64,000 nucleotides of DNA from positions 85,718 through 149,717 of the forward strand of contig JAUYQR010000017.1 of assembly GCA_030697175.1 (NCBI GenBank), written 5' to 3'. The stretch's first letter is position 1; every line of letters begins with the position of its first letter. Position numbers and translations under genes: made by a program. This document shows positions 27,653 through 36,830 of the stretch, in pieces. The notes under the pieces are model-generated. The model searched no databases. It saw only the letters and a program-made list of their open reading frames with translations, and had not been told where the DNA came from. Source of the stretch: Paracoccaceae bacterium. GTDB taxonomy: Bacteria; Pseudomonadota; Alphaproteobacteria; Rhodobacterales; Rhodobacteraceae.

Positions 27653-28572
27653 CCACCCATATCGCCTTCACCAACCCCGGCCGGTTCTGGCGCGGCAACC
27701 TGCACACCCACTCCACCCGCTCCGACGGGGTGCTGGCACCCGAAGAGGTCTGCCGCCGCTACCGCGCCGAAGGCTATGATTTCCTTGCCCTGACCGACCA
27801 TTTCATCGGCACCTGCGGCTATCCGATCGTCGACACCACACCGTTCCGCAGCGACGGCTTCACCACCATCCTCGGCGCCGAGCTGCACTCCGGCGCGATG
27901 TCAAACGGCGAACTCTGGCACATCCTCGCCGTCGGACTGCCACCCGATTTCGCGCCCTCGAACGCGCCCGGCTTCCTGCCAGTCGACGGTCAGGAAACCG
28001 GGCCCGAAATCGCCGCCCGCGCCGTCGCGGCGGGCGCTTTCGTCGCCGTCGCGCACCCGCAATGGTCCGGCCTGACCCTCGCCGACGCCCGCTCCATCAC
28101 CGCCGCCCACGCGGTCGAGATCTACAACCACGGCTGCGGCACTGGCTGCGACCGCCCCGATGGCGCTGCCATCGCCGACCTCCTCCTCACCGAAGGCCGC
28201 CGCCTCAGCCTCATCGCCACCGATGACGCACATTTCCACGAGCCCGACCATTTCGGCGGCTGGGTCATGGTGAAAGCCACCGAAAACACGCCCGAAGCCT
28301 TGTTGCAGGCGCTGAAGGACGGCGCGTTCTACTCCTCGCAAGGGCCCGAGATTCGCAGCGTCACCGTCGAAGGCGACCACGTCACCGTCGAATGTTCCGC
28401 CGCCGTTTCGGTCGTGGCAATGGGCCGCGGCAGCGGGGCCAAGGCCGTCCACGGCCACTCGATGACCCGTGCCTCCGTCCCGCTCGCCCGCCTCAACACC
28501 TCGCCCTGGCTCCGCGTCGCGGTGATCGACGCCGCCGGAAAACGCGCCTGGTCGAACCCGATCTGGCTTTGA
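27649..28572 (+). CDS. PHP-domain (CehA/McbA-like) metallohydrolase
   Basis: 307 residues. PHP metal-binding motifs are visible: NLHTHSTRSDG (HxH), FLALTDHF, GAELHSG, HPQWSG and the late DDAH (ATDDAHFH). The C-terminal 70 residues are beta-rich (PEIRSVTVEGDHVTVE), as in CehA-type hydrolases. It probably cleaves a phosphoester or carbamate-like bond with a multinuclear metal site; the substrate is unknown. The four-base overlap with glycerate kinase suggests a joint pathway, for example release of glycerate from a precursor, but that is inference. Confidence 0.85.
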   Translation: MTTHIAFTNPGRFWRGNLHTHSTRSDGVLAPEEVCRRYRAEGYDFLALTDHFIGTCGYPIVDTTPFRSDGFTTILGAELHSGAMSNGELWHILAVGLPPDFAPSNAPGFLPVDGQETGPEIAARAVAAGAFVAVAHPQWSGLTLADARSITAAHAVEIYNHGCGTGCDRPDGAAIADLLLTEGRRLSLIATDDAHFHEPDHFGGWVMVKATENTPEALLQALKDGAFYSSQGPEIRSVTVEGDHVTVECSAAVSVVAMGRGSGAKAVHGHSMTRASVPLARLNTSPWLRVAVIDAAGKRAWSNPIWL

Positions 28573-28648
28573 TAACCACTCCACGGCAAGATGGGCCAAC
28601 CATAGGAACAGACCACCCTCGCTCTGACCACCGCCTCAGGCCGCGCCT

Positions 28649-28688
28649 CCCTCCCCCCTCGTGGGGGAGGGCTGGGGAGGGGGGGGCT
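28649..28688. repeat. C/G-run hairpin repeat
   Basis: CCCTCCCCC-CTCGT-GGGGGAGGG (28649-28671), a perfect 9-bp stem, followed by CTGGGGAGGGGGGG. The intergenic form CTCCCCCTCGTGGGGGAGG recurs in many proteobacterial genomes. It lies in the 133-bp gap before the YdeI/DUF1801-like gene. Confidence 0.6.
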
Positions 28689-28705
28689 TCCGGAAGGCCA
28701 GCACC

Positions 28706-29326
28706 ATGATCACCGACATCGAAGACTACTTCAGCCTTGGCTGCGGTCGTTGCGCCCGGTTCGCCACACCCGACTGTTCCGCCCGCCGCTGGGCCTCAGG
28801 CCTTGCCGACCTGCGCCGCATCTGCCGCGATGCGGGCCTGACCGAGACGGTGAAATGGGGCCATCCCTGCTACATGCACGCAGGCCGCAACATCGCCCTG
28901 ATCGGCGCCCTGCGCGGTGATTTCCGGCTCAACTTCTTCAACGCGGCCCTGATGCAAGACCGCGACCACGTTCTGGAACGCCAGGGACCGAACACCCCGC
29001 ACCCCGACAGCTTGCGCTTCACCGACACCGCCGCCGCCCGTGCAATGGAACCCACGATCCGCGCCTATCTGGCCGAGGCGATGGGCTACGCCGAGGCCGG
29101 TACCCTGCCTGCGAAACCGCAAACCGAAATCGACCTGCCGCCCGAACTGATCGAGGCCCTCGACATGGACCCCGACCTTGCCGAGGCGTTCCACCGCCTG
29201 ACCCCCGGTCGCCAGCGCAGCTACGTGATCCTGCTGTCGGGCGCGAAAGCCAGCGCCACCCGGCTTGCCCGCATCGAAAAAGCCCGCCCGCGCATCCTCG
29301 CAGGCAAAGGCGCGAAGGAGCGTTAG
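28706..29326 (+). CDS. YdeI/OmdA-like DUF1801 protein
   Basis: 206 residues. The N-terminal half has the DUF1801 fold signature (LRRICRDAGLTETVKWGHPCYMHAGRNIALIGALRGDFRLNFF split by a short insert), and the C-terminal half the OmdA/YdeI segment (LIEALDMDPDLAEAFHRLTPGRQRSYVILLSGAKASATR). The biochemical function is unknown; relatives are small cytosolic proteins. An unusual cysteine group near the N-terminus (CGRCARFATPDC) could bind metal. It is convergent with hutU. Confidence 0.82.
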   Translation: MITDIEDYFSLGCGRCARFATPDCSARRWASGLADLRRICRDAGLTETVKWGHPCYMHAGRNIALIGALRGDFRLNFFNAALMQDRDHVLERQGPNTPHPDSLRFTDTAAARAMEPTIRAYLAEAMGYAEAGTLPAKPQTEIDLPPELIEALDMDPDLAEAFHRLTPGRQRSYVILLSGAKASATRLARIEKARPRILAGKGAKER

Positions 29327-29384
29327 GTGGTTACCAACCCGTTAACGCCCCCACTAACCCGTTGATCACAAACGCTTCTGGAAA

Positions 29385-29401
29385 TGTCCCACCGTGGGAC
29401 A
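29385..29401. terminator. Hairpin between convergent YdeI-like gene and hutU
   Basis: TGTCCCA-CCG-TGGGACA, a perfect 7-bp stem directly abutting the hutU stop codon. It lacks a T run on either strand, so it is only a possible bidirectional terminator. Confidence 0.35.
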
Positions 29402-31075
29402 CTACAAGATGCCTGGCAACCGCAGCCCATGCTCGACCGCGCAATCGCGGGCAATCTCATACCCCGCGTCGGCATGCCGCATCACCCCCGTCGCCGGGTC
29501 ATTCCACAACACATTCGACAACCGCCGCGCCGCATCCTCGGTGCCGTCCGCCACCACGACCATGCCGGAATGCTGGCTGAACCCCATCCCCACACCGCCG
29601 CCATGATGCAGCGAAACCCACGTCGCCCCCGACGCCGTATTCAAAAGCGCATTCAACAGCGGCCAATCGCTCACCGCGTCCGACCCATCCTTCATCGCCT
29701 CCGTCTCTCGGTTCGGGCTGGCCACCGACCCCGAGTCCAGATGATCCCGTCCTATCACGATCGGCGCCTTCAACTCCCCCGACGCGACCATCTCGTTGAA
29801 CATCAGCCCCGCCCGGTGCCGGTCGCCAAGCCCGATCCAGCAGATCCGCGCCGGCAACCCCTGAAACGCAATCCGCTCCCGGGCCATATCCAGCCAGTTG
29901 TGCAGGTGCTCATTCTCCGGAAACAGCCGCTTCATCGCGGCATCGGTCTTGTAGATATCCTCCGGATCGCCGCTTAGGGCGCACCAGCGGAACGGCCCGA
30001 TCCCCCGGCAGAACAGCGGGCGGATATAGGCAGGCACGAACCCCGGAAAGGCAAACGCGTTCTCCAACCCCTCATCCAGCGCCACCTGCCGGATGTTGTT
30101 GCCGTAATCCAGGGTCGGCACGCCCGCGTTCCAGAACTCCACCATCGCCGCGACATGGGTCTTCATGCTGGCCCGCGCCGCATGCTCCACTGCCTTCGGG
30201 TCCGTCTCCCGCGCGGCCTTGGCCTGCTCCACTGTCCAGCCCTGCGGCAGATAGCCGTTCAGCGGATCATGCGCGCTTGTCTGATCCGTCACGATATCCG
30301 GCCGCACCCCCCCGGCCTGCATCCGTCGCACCAGTTCCGGGAACACATCCGCCGCGTTGCCCAAAAGGCCCACCGACTTCGCCTCGCCTTTCGCGGTCCA
30401 CTCCGCGATCATCGCCAGCGCTTCGTCCAGCGTCCGGGCCTTCGCGTCGACATAGCGGGTGCGCAGGCGGAAATCGATCCGCGTTTCGTCACACTCCACC
30501 GCCAGACAGCACGCCCCGGCCATTACCGCCGCCAACGGCTGCGCGCCGCCCATGCCACCGAGGCCCCCGGTCAGGATCCAGCGACCCTTCAGGCTGCCGC
30601 CGTAATGCTGCCGCCCGGCCTCGGCAAAGGTCTCGTATGTCCCCTGCACAATGCCTTGCGTGCCGATATAGATCCAAGACCCCGCCGTCATCTGGCCGTA
30701 CATCGCCAGACCCTTCTTATCCAACTCGTTGAAATGGTCCCACGTCGCCCAATGCGGCACGAGGTTGGAATTGGCGATAAGCACCCGCGGCGCATCCTTG
30801 TGGGTGCGGAAGATCCCCACAGGCTTGCCCGATTGCACCAGCAGCGTCTCGTCCGCCTCCAGATCGCGCAAGGCCGCGACGATGCGGTCGAAATCCTCCC
30901 AGGTCCGCGCCGCCCGCCCGATACCGCCGTAGACCACCAACTCATGCGGATTTTCGGCCACGTCGGGATGCAGGTTGTTCATCAGCATCCGCAAGGGCGC
31001 CTCCGTCAGCCAGCTTTTCGCGCTGATCTCGGTGCCGGTCGCGGGATAGATGTCACGGGTGTTGTGGCGGGTCAT
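29402..31075 (-). CDS. hutU: Urocanate hydratase
   Basis: 557 residues, normal for HutU. It converts urocanate to 4-imidazolone-5-propionate with NAD+ as electrophile (second step of histidine degradation). Visible are the NAD-binding [13 protein letters not shown] stretch, [24 protein letters not shown], and the region [12 protein letters not shown]...[15 protein letters not shown] that lines the active site, with [16 protein letters not shown] near the C-terminus. It is last gene of the leftward hutI-hutH-hutU arm, 1 bp after hutH. Confidence 0.97.
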   Translation of the reverse strand: MTRHNTRDIYPATGTEISAKSWLTEAPLRMLMNNLHPDVAENPHELVVYGGIGRAARTWEDFDRIVAALRDLEADETLLVQSGKPVGIFRTHKDAPRVLIANSNLVPHWATWDHFNELDKKGLAMYGQMTAGSWIYIGTQGIVQGTYETFAEAGRQHYGGSLKGRWILTGGLGGMGGAQPLAAVMAGACCLAVECDETRIDFRLRTRYVDAKARTLDEALAMIAEWTAKGEAKSVGLLGNAADVFPELVRRMQAGGVRPDIVTDQTSAHDPLNGYLPQGWTVEQAKAARETDPKAVEHAARASMKTHVAAMVEFWNAGVPTLDYGNNIRQVALDEGLENAFAFPGFVPAYIRPLFCRGIGPFRWCALSGDPEDIYKTDAAMKRLFPENEHLHNWLDMARERIAFQGLPARICWIGLGDRHRAGLMFNEMVASGELKAPIVIGRDHLDSGSVASPNRETEAMKDGSDAVSDWPLLNALLNTASGATWVSLHHGGGVGMGFSQHSGMVVVADGTEDAARRLSNVLWNDPATGVMRHADAGYEIARDCAVEHGLRLPGIL

Positions 31076-31076
31076 G

Positions 31077-32606
31077 TCAAAGCTCCGGCAAGGGTGTCAG
31101 GGTGGCGCGGGCAAGGCTGCCGTCGGCCACCATCAGGGCGGCGGCGGCTAGATCGGGGGCAAGGTAGCGGTCATCCTCCAGCGCCGGCACGTCGCGGCGG
31201 AGGCGCGCCACCGCCCGCTGCAACGGGGGCGAGGTTTCCAACGGCGCGCGGAACCCGATGCCTTGGGTCGCGCACAAGGCCTCGACCCCAAGGATCGCCT
31301 GCAGGTTCGCATTCATCCGCACCAGCCGCCGCGCGCCATGGGCGGCCATGCTGACGTGATCTTCCTGGTTGGCTGAGGTCGGCGTCGAATCGATCACCGT
31401 CGGATGCGCCAGATGCTTGTTTTCGCTCATCAGAGCCGCCGTCGTGACCTCGGCAATCATGAAGCCCGAGTTCAGCCCCGGCTTTGGCGTCAGGAACGCG
31501 GGCAGGTCGAACGACAGCACCGGATCGACCATCAATGCCACCCGCCGCTGCGCTATGGCGCCAATCTCGGCCAAGGCCATCGCGATCATATCTGCTGCAA
31601 AACCAACAGGTTCTGCGTGAAAGTTCCCACCAGACACGATCTGCCCGTCGGTCAGCACCAGGGGGTTGTCCGTCGCTGCGTTTGCCTCCACCTCAAGCGT
31701 CCGCGCGGCCATCCGCAGCACGTCGATCGCGGCTCCGGTCACCTGCGGCTGGCAGCGGATGCAGTAGGGGTCCTGCACGCGCGTATCACCCTCGCGGTGG
31801 CTTTCGCGGATTTCCGAGCCGTCCAGCAGGTCGCGCATCGCCGCCGCCGCCTCGATCTGCCCGGCATGGCCGCGAAGCGAGTGGATTTCCGGCGCCAGCG
31901 GCGCAGTGGAGCCCATGATCGCGTCGGTCGACATGGCGCTCGTCACCAGCGCCGTCTGCGCCGCACGCCAGCCGTCGAACAGTCCTGCCAGCGCGTAAGC
32001 CGTTGAAAACTGTGTGCCGTTGATCAGCGCCAGCCCTTCCTTCGGACCCAGCACCACTGGCCGCAACCCAGCCCGCGCCAACGCTTCGCGGCCCGAAAGC
32101 GTTTTCCCCGCGAAATCCGCCTCGCCCTCACCGGTCATCGCCGCCGCCATATGGGCAAGAGGGGCCAAGTCGCCCGACGCCCCGACCGAGCCTTGCGCCG
32201 GGATCACCGGCACCACGCCCTTGGCCAGCATGCCTTCGATCAGCGCCACGATCTCCCACCGCACTCCAGACGCGCCGCGCCCAAGGGACAGAAGTTTCAA
32301 CGCCATCATCAGCCGCACAGTCGCCGGTTCCATCGCTTCACCAACCCCGCAGCAATGGCTCAGGATCAGGTTTTTCTGAAGTATGGCAGTATCTTCTGGT
32401 GCGATCTTCAGGCTTGCCAGCTTGCCAAACCCGGTGTTCACACCGTAAACCGCCGCCGTCCCGGCCGCCGCGCGGGCGATGTGCGCCGCCGCCGCAACGA
32501 CCCCCGCCTTGGCAGAAGGGTCCAGTCGCGCAGGCGCCCCTTCGCGCCAGATGCGCTCCAACTGGCGCAGCGTCGTGTGGCCGGGGATCAGGATTTCAGC
32601 GGTCAA
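31077..32606 (-). CDS. hutH: Histidine ammonia-lyase
   Basis: 509 residues from a TTG at 32606. There is no ATG or GTG near the family N-terminus, and GGAGG lies five bases before the TTG; this start overlaps the hutI end by 11 bp, favouring translational coupling. It deaminates histidine to urocanate. The MIO prosthetic group forms from A143-S144-G145 in [13 protein letters not shown]. Also visible are [13 protein letters not shown], the central [10 protein letters not shown] and [12 protein letters not shown]. The intact aromatic-lyase fold and setting within hut argue for HAL rather than a PAL/TAL paralogue. Confidence 0.96.
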   Translation of the reverse strand: MTAEILIPGHTTLRQLERIWREGAPARLDPSAKAGVVAAAAHIARAAAGTAAVYGVNTGFGKLASLKIAPEDTAILQKNLILSHCCGVGEAMEPATVRLMMALKLLSLGRGASGVRWEIVALIEGMLAKGVVPVIPAQGSVGASGDLAPLAHMAAAMTGEGEADFAGKTLSGREALARAGLRPVVLGPKEGLALINGTQFSTAYALAGLFDGWRAAQTALVTSAMSTDAIMGSTAPLAPEIHSLRGHAGQIEAAAAMRDLLDGSEIRESHREGDTRVQDPYCIRCQPQVTGAAIDVLRMAARTLEVEANAATDNPLVLTDGQIVSGGNFHAEPVGFAADMIAMALAEIGAIAQRRVALMVDPVLSFDLPAFLTPKPGLNSGFMIAEVTTAALMSENKHLAHPTVIDSTPTSANQEDHVSMAAHGARRLVRMNANLQAILGVEALCATQGIGFRAPLETSPPLQRAVARLRRDVPALEDDRYLAPDLAAAALMVADGSLARATLTPLPEL

Positions 32607-33795
32607 TTTCGCCTCCGAAAATGCGGGAATGAAGCGGGGTCGCGCCAATGCGGTAAGACAGTTCCGCCGGATGCCGCGCCTCCCAGATGCACAGGTCAGC
32701 GCGCTGGCCCGTTTCGATGCGGCCGCGGTCGGCCAGCCCAAGCGCCGCCGCTGCATGGACGGTTGCGCCCATCAGCGCCTCTTCCGGTGTCAGGCGGAAA
32801 AGCGTGCAGGCCATGTTCATCGCCAGCGGCAATGAGGCGATTGGCGACGATCCGGGGTTCATGTCGGTCGCCACCGCCATCCGAACTCCTGCCGCGCGAA
32901 AGGCGGCGATCGGCGGGGCCTGCGTCTCGCGCAGCGTGTAGAACGCGCCCGGCAGTATCACCGCAACCGTCCCGGCAGCTGCCATCGCCGCCACGCCATC
33001 CGCCGCCAGATATTCCAGATGATCCGCCGACAGCGCGCCGTGTTCAGCGGCCATCACCGCGCCCTTTAGGTCTGACAATTGCTCGGCGTGCAGCTTCACC
33101 GCAAGGCCAAGCTCTGCCGCCACCGCAAACAGCGGGCGCAGTTCGGCAGGCGAGAACGCGATCCCCTCGCAGAACGCGTCGACCTGATCGACCAACCCTT
33201 CGGCATGGGCCACCCGCAGCGACGGAATTGCGACTTCCGCGATATAGGCTGCGGCGCGGCCGGTGAATTCGGGCGGAATGGCATGTGCAGCCAGATGCGT
33301 CGATACCACATGCACCCGCCGTGCCGTGCCTATCGTCCGTGCCACGCGCAGCATCTTGACCTCGTCCGCCACGGTCAGCCCGTAGCCCGACTTCACCTCG
33401 ATCACCGTCGCGCCTGCCGCGAGCATCAGGTCAATCCTTTGCAGGGCGGCTGCAAGCAGCTCCGCTTCGGATGCTGCCCGCGTGGCCTTCACGGTGGAAA
33501 GAATCCCCCCGCCGGCCCGCGCAACCGCCTCATAGCTCGCACCGTTCAGCCGCATCTCGAACTCTGCCGCGCGGTCGCCGCCAAAGACGACATGGGTATG
33601 ACAGTCGATGAGGCCGGGCGTAATCAGGCGGCCACCGCAGCCCTTGTTGCTAAAGCTCTGGTATTGCGACGGAAGCTCTGCAAGTTTTCCCACCCAGACA
33701 ACTTTTGTGTCCGCAATTGCAACCGCCCCGTCAGGGATCAGCCCATAGCCACCGGTCATCGTGGCAAGTGTTGCATCGGTCAGTAGCAGCGACAT
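32596..33795 (-). CDS. hutI: Imidazolonepropionase
   Basis: 399 residues, an amidohydrolase-superfamily enzyme. Metal ligands lie in [14 protein letters not shown] (HxH) and [12 protein letters not shown], with KLHAEQLSD, and DMNPGSSP near the end. It opens the imidazolone ring to N-formimino-L-glutamate. It heads the leftward hutI-hutH-hutU unit, divergent from hutF across a 73-bp gap that contains a HutC-type operator. Confidence 0.96.
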   Translation of the reverse strand: MSLLLTDATLATMTGGYGLIPDGAVAIADTKVVWVGKLAELPSQYQSFSNKGCGGRLITPGLIDCHTHVVFGGDRAAEFEMRLNGASYEAVARAGGGILSTVKATRAASEAELLAAALQRIDLMLAAGATVIEVKSGYGLTVADEVKMLRVARTIGTARRVHVVSTHLAAHAIPPEFTGRAAAYIAEVAIPSLRVAHAEGLVDQVDAFCEGIAFSPAELRPLFAVAAELGLAVKLHAEQLSDLKGAVMAAEHGALSADHLEYLAADGVAAMAAAGTVAVILPGAFYTLRETQAPPIAAFRAAGVRMAVATDMNPGSSPIASLPLAMNMACTLFRLTPEEALMGATVHAAAALGLADRGRIETGQRADLCIWEARHPAELSYRIGATPLHSRIFGGEIDR

Positions 33796-33829
33796 TGGGA
33801 CCTTGTTTTATGTCTGCGGGTTTGGCTAA

Positions 33830-33843
33830 TATGTCTATACATA
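33830..33843. promoter_or_regulatory. HutC-type operator between hutI and hutF
   Basis: TATGT-CTAT-ACATA, perfect 5-bp arms; the core ATGTCTATACAT differs by one base from ATGTATATACAT, the form of known HutC sites in gammaproteobacteria. A second, weaker match (TCTGTATGTCAAG, 33846-33858) follows. Placed between the divergent arms, it could control both. Confidence 0.7.
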
Positions 33844-33868
33844 AGTCTGTATGTCAAGCGAGGCCAGA

Positions 33869-35206
33869 ATGATCCTGCACGCTCAAGGCGCCCTGCTCCC
33901 GGACGGTTGGGCAAAGGATGTGCGGATCACGGTCACCGAGGGCCGGATCACCGATGTCACCGCCAACACCGCACCCCAAGGCGAGCGTCATGCACTTGTC
34001 CTGCCGGCGCCGGTCAACCTTCACTCCCACACCTTTCAGCGTGCGATGGCCGGGCTGACCGAGGCGCGGACCGCAGGGCAGGACAGTTTCTGGACGTGGC
34101 GCACCCTGATGTACCGCTTCCTCGACCATCTCACCCCCGACGACGTGGAGGCCATTGCCGCCCTTGCGATGATCGAGATGGCCGAGGCGGGCTATGCCGC
34201 GGTTGCCGAATTTCACTACCTTCACCATCAGCCCGGCGGTGCGCCCTACGACAATCCGGCCGAGCTTTCGGCTCGTATCGCGGCCGCCGCTGCCGACACC
34301 GGGTTTGGCCTCACCCTGCTGCCGGTTCTTTACGAACAGGGCGGCTGCGATGGCCGCGCTCTTGCTGGCGGGCAATTGCGTTTTGGCTGCGACCTCGAGC
34401 GTTTTCAGACCCTGCATGCCGCTGCCCGGAAAGCCCTGGCCCGTCCCGACGACGGCACTGGCGTTGCCCCCCATTCCCTCCGCGCCGTCAGCCGCAGGTC
34501 CCTGGCCGAAATCGCGCAGACCTCCGGCCCGATCCACCTGCACCTCGCCGAACAGGTGGCCGAGGTGGCCGAGGTCCAGGCCGCCTATGGCGCCCGCCCG
34601 GTCGAATGGGCGCTGCAAAACCTGCCCATCGACCAGCGCTGGTGCATGATTCACGCCACGCAGATGCAGCCCGATGAAACCGTCAGACTGGCGAAAACCG
34701 GCGCCGTCGCCGGCCTTTGCCCGATCACCGAGGCGAACCTCGGCGACGGTATCTTCGATGGTCCCGGCTGGCAGGCCGCTGGGGGGCGGCTTGGCGTCGG
34801 CACCGACAGCAACGTGCAAATCTCGCTGACCGGTGAACTGCGGCTGCTGGAATATTCCCAACGCCTTGGCCAGAAGGCCCGAGCAGTCATGGCCGATGCC
34901 ATCCGTTCGACAGGCCGCGTGCTTCTGGACGCGAGCCTTCAGGGTGGCGCGCAGGCCGCGGGCCGCAGATCGGGTGCCATCGCTCCGGGCCAATGGGCGG
35001 ACCTGATGGTTCCCGACACGTCGGATGTCGAGGGTCTGTCCGGCGATACCCTCCTCGACGCATGGATATTTGCCAGCCGTGAGCGCCCGGTCCGCGAGTT
35101 GTGGTCCGCTGGCCGCCACATCGTTGCATCCGGCCGCCACATCGCCCGTGACCGGATCGAAGCGCGCTACCGCAGCCGCCTTGCCGCCCTCAAGGCCCGC
35201 GCATGA
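33869..35206 (+). CDS. hutF: Formimidoylglutamate deiminase
   Basis: 445 residues from the ATG at 33869, which has GAGG five bases upstream; an in-frame ATG at 33851 lies in the operator region without a ribosome binding site. It converts N-formimino-L-glutamate to N-formyl-L-glutamate plus ammonia. Amidohydrolase motifs are PVNLHSHTFQRAMAG (metal HxH), VAEFHYLHH, GVAPHSLRAVS, IHLHLAEQ and GTDSNVQIS. Its presence shows the five-step histidine route through formylglutamate; the final HutG is not in the window. Confidence 0.95.
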   Translation: MILHAQGALLPDGWAKDVRITVTEGRITDVTANTAPQGERHALVLPAPVNLHSHTFQRAMAGLTEARTAGQDSFWTWRTLMYRFLDHLTPDDVEAIAALAMIEMAEAGYAAVAEFHYLHHQPGGAPYDNPAELSARIAAAAADTGFGLTLLPVLYEQGGCDGRALAGGQLRFGCDLERFQTLHAAARKALARPDDGTGVAPHSLRAVSRRSLAEIAQTSGPIHLHLAEQVAEVAEVQAAYGARPVEWALQNLPIDQRWCMIHATQMQPDETVRLAKTGAVAGLCPITEANLGDGIFDGPGWQAAGGRLGVGTDSNVQISLTGELRLLEYSQRLGQKARAVMADAIRSTGRVLLDASLQGGAQAAGRRSGAIAPGQWADLMVPDTSDVEGLSGDTLLDAWIFASRERPVRELWSAGRHIVASGRHIARDRIEARYRSRLAALKARA

Positions 35207-35889
35207 CCGGCGGCTGGGAAGCAGTCCGCGCCGAGGTTCTGCGCCGCATCCGCGCACGCCAATGGCCTCCCGGTGGCCTTATTCCCGGCGAGGAAAGCCT
35301 TGCGCAGGAATTCAACGTCGCCCGCGCCACCGTCAACCGCGCGCTGCGTGATCTGGCCGAGGCGGGCGTGATCGAGCGCAAGAAACGCGCCGGAACCCGC
35401 GTTGCCGAACTTCCCGTCCGCCGCGCAAAGCTGGATATCCCGGTGATCCGGCAAGATGTCGAGGCGAAGGGCCTGACCCACGGTTTCGACCTTCTGGCCG
35501 ACGATACAAGTCACGCCCCGGTTCCCGTCACCTCACGCCTCGGCCTGCCCGAAGGTGCCATCCTGCGCCATCTGGAAACCCTGCATCTGGCCGGCGGGCG
35601 GCCTTATGTGCTGGAAGACCGCTGGCTGAACCCCGCGGTCCTGCCAGACCCGGCCCCCGATTTCGCCGCCCTCAGCGCCAACGAATGGCTGGTGACCCAC
35701 GTCAGCCTCGTGTCCGGCGACATCGCCTTCACTGCCGAAGCCGCGACATTGCGCGAAGCAGCCGTCCTCGGCGTGCCTCCGGGCACCGCGCTTTTCATCG
35801 CCGAGCGCACCACCTTCGGCACCCTTGGCCCTGTTACCTATGTCCGCCTTGCCCATGCGCCGGGGCATCGGGTGCAGATGACGTTCTAG
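35203..35889 (+). CDS. hutC: Histidine utilisation repressor, GntR/HutC family
   Basis: 228 residues, overlapping hutF by four bases (ATGA). The N-terminal GntR winged helix is at residues 5-70 (LRRIRARQWPPGGLIPGEESLAQEFNVARATVNRALRDLAEAGV interrupted only here by display). The C-terminal UTRA ligand domain is at about 90-228 (LGLPEGAILRHLETLHLAGG, VYVRLAHAPG-like end). HutC proteins release DNA on binding urocanate. It would repress both hut arms through the operator at about 33830. Confidence 0.93.
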   Translation: MTGGWEAVRAEVLRRIRARQWPPGGLIPGEESLAQEFNVARATVNRALRDLAEAGVIERKKRAGTRVAELPVRRAKLDIPVIRQDVEAKGLTHGFDLLADDTSHAPVPVTSRLGLPEGAILRHLETLHLAGGRPYVLEDRWLNPAVLPDPAPDFAALSANEWLVTHVSLVSGDIAFTAEAATLREAAVLGVPPGTALFIAERTTFGTLGPVTYVRLAHAPGHRVQMTF

Positions 35890-36728
35890 GCCAGATGCCG
35901 CGCCACCAGTTGCGCCAGCCGCCGGTGCAACGGCGCGATCCGGTGCCGGATGTGCAGCGCCGCAAACACCGGCTGGCGCAAGACCGGCGCATCCGCCACC
36001 AGCCGGAAGCCGCCCGCCGTCAGCGCCTCGGCGGTCTTTTCCAGCACGTAGCCCGATCCGCCCATCGCCATGAGCAGCGACACCACCGACGCAGATTGCC
36101 CGACCGACACCGCAGCCCCCGCAAGCCCCGGCGTCAACTGGCGGTGCATCTCTTCGAACGCGGGCGAAAAATGCGCGAACACAAAGCGCTCCGGCGTCAC
36201 CTCCGCCAGCCGCCCGGTGTCGGTCGACACCATCCGGTAAGCCACGTCGCCCACACTTTCGAAATGCAGGTCGGGGTGCGGTTTGGGGCTGAACATCACC
36301 GCAAAGTCCAGAATTCCCGTCAGCAGATCGGCGCACATCTGGTTGGAGTAATCCGGCTCGATGTAGAATGCGGCTTCGGGCAGCGCCTGCCGGAACCCCG
36401 TCATCCAGTCGCCCAGATACAGCGCCGCCAGATCGTTCTGGATGCCCAGTCGCACCAGATGCGCCGCCCCTTGCGGAATCTGGATCCGCCGCCGCGCCTC
36501 GTTCCATTCGTGGCGCAAGGCGCGGGCATGCGGCTCGAACCGCTTGCCCTCTGCCGTCAGATCCGTGCCTGCCCGCGACCGGTCGAAAAGCCGCGACCCC
36601 ACCGCCTGCTCCAGCGCCGTCACCCGCGACGACACGGTGGATTGGGTGATCCCCAGCCGGTCCGAGGTGCGGTGAAAACTGCGCGTCTCGGCAAGGTCAA
36701 GAAAGGTATCAAGAAGCTCGATCTGCAT
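35886..36728 (-). CDS. LysR-family transcriptional regulator
   Basis: 280 residues from the ATG at 36728; the frame is open far upstream only as antisense to the next gene. The N-terminal HTH is MQIELLDTFLDLAETRSFHRTSDRLGITQSTVS-like (residues 1-60, split here at 20), followed by a shorter than usual effector domain. It is divergent from the first DMGDH-like flavoprotein gene with 102 bp between the starts, the classic LysR layout, so it probably controls the methylated-amine cluster. It is convergent with hutC, their ends overlapping by 4 bp. Confidence 0.9.
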   Translation of the reverse strand: MQIELLDTFLDLAETRSFHRTSDRLGITQSTVSSRVTALEQAVGSRLFDRSRAGTDLTAEGKRFEPHARALRHEWNEARRRIQIPQGAAHLVRLGIQNDLAALYLGDWMTGFRQALPEAAFYIEPDYSNQMCADLLTGILDFAVMFSPKPHPDLHFESVGDVAYRMVSTDTGRLAEVTPERFVFAHFSPAFEEMHRQLTPGLAGAAVSVGQSASVVSLLMAMGGSGYVLEKTAEALTAGGFRLVADAPVLRQPVFAALHIRHRIAPLHRRLAQLVARHLA

Positions 36729-36738
36729 GGCGTCCTCT

Positions 36739-36755
36739 GATCGGGTTCTTCGATC
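36739..36755. promoter_or_regulatory. Inverted repeat in lysR / demethylase-cluster spacer
   Basis: GATCG-GGTTCTT-CGATC, 5-bp arms, 11 bp upstream of the lysR start. It is a candidate LysR-type binding half of the divergent promoter. Confidence 0.35.
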
Positions 36756-36830
36756 AATAGGCCGCCGATTGCCGAATTGAAAGCCACCGCACGCGGCCTG
36801 ATAGTGGCGCGAAGAAACGGGAGGGCAGCG

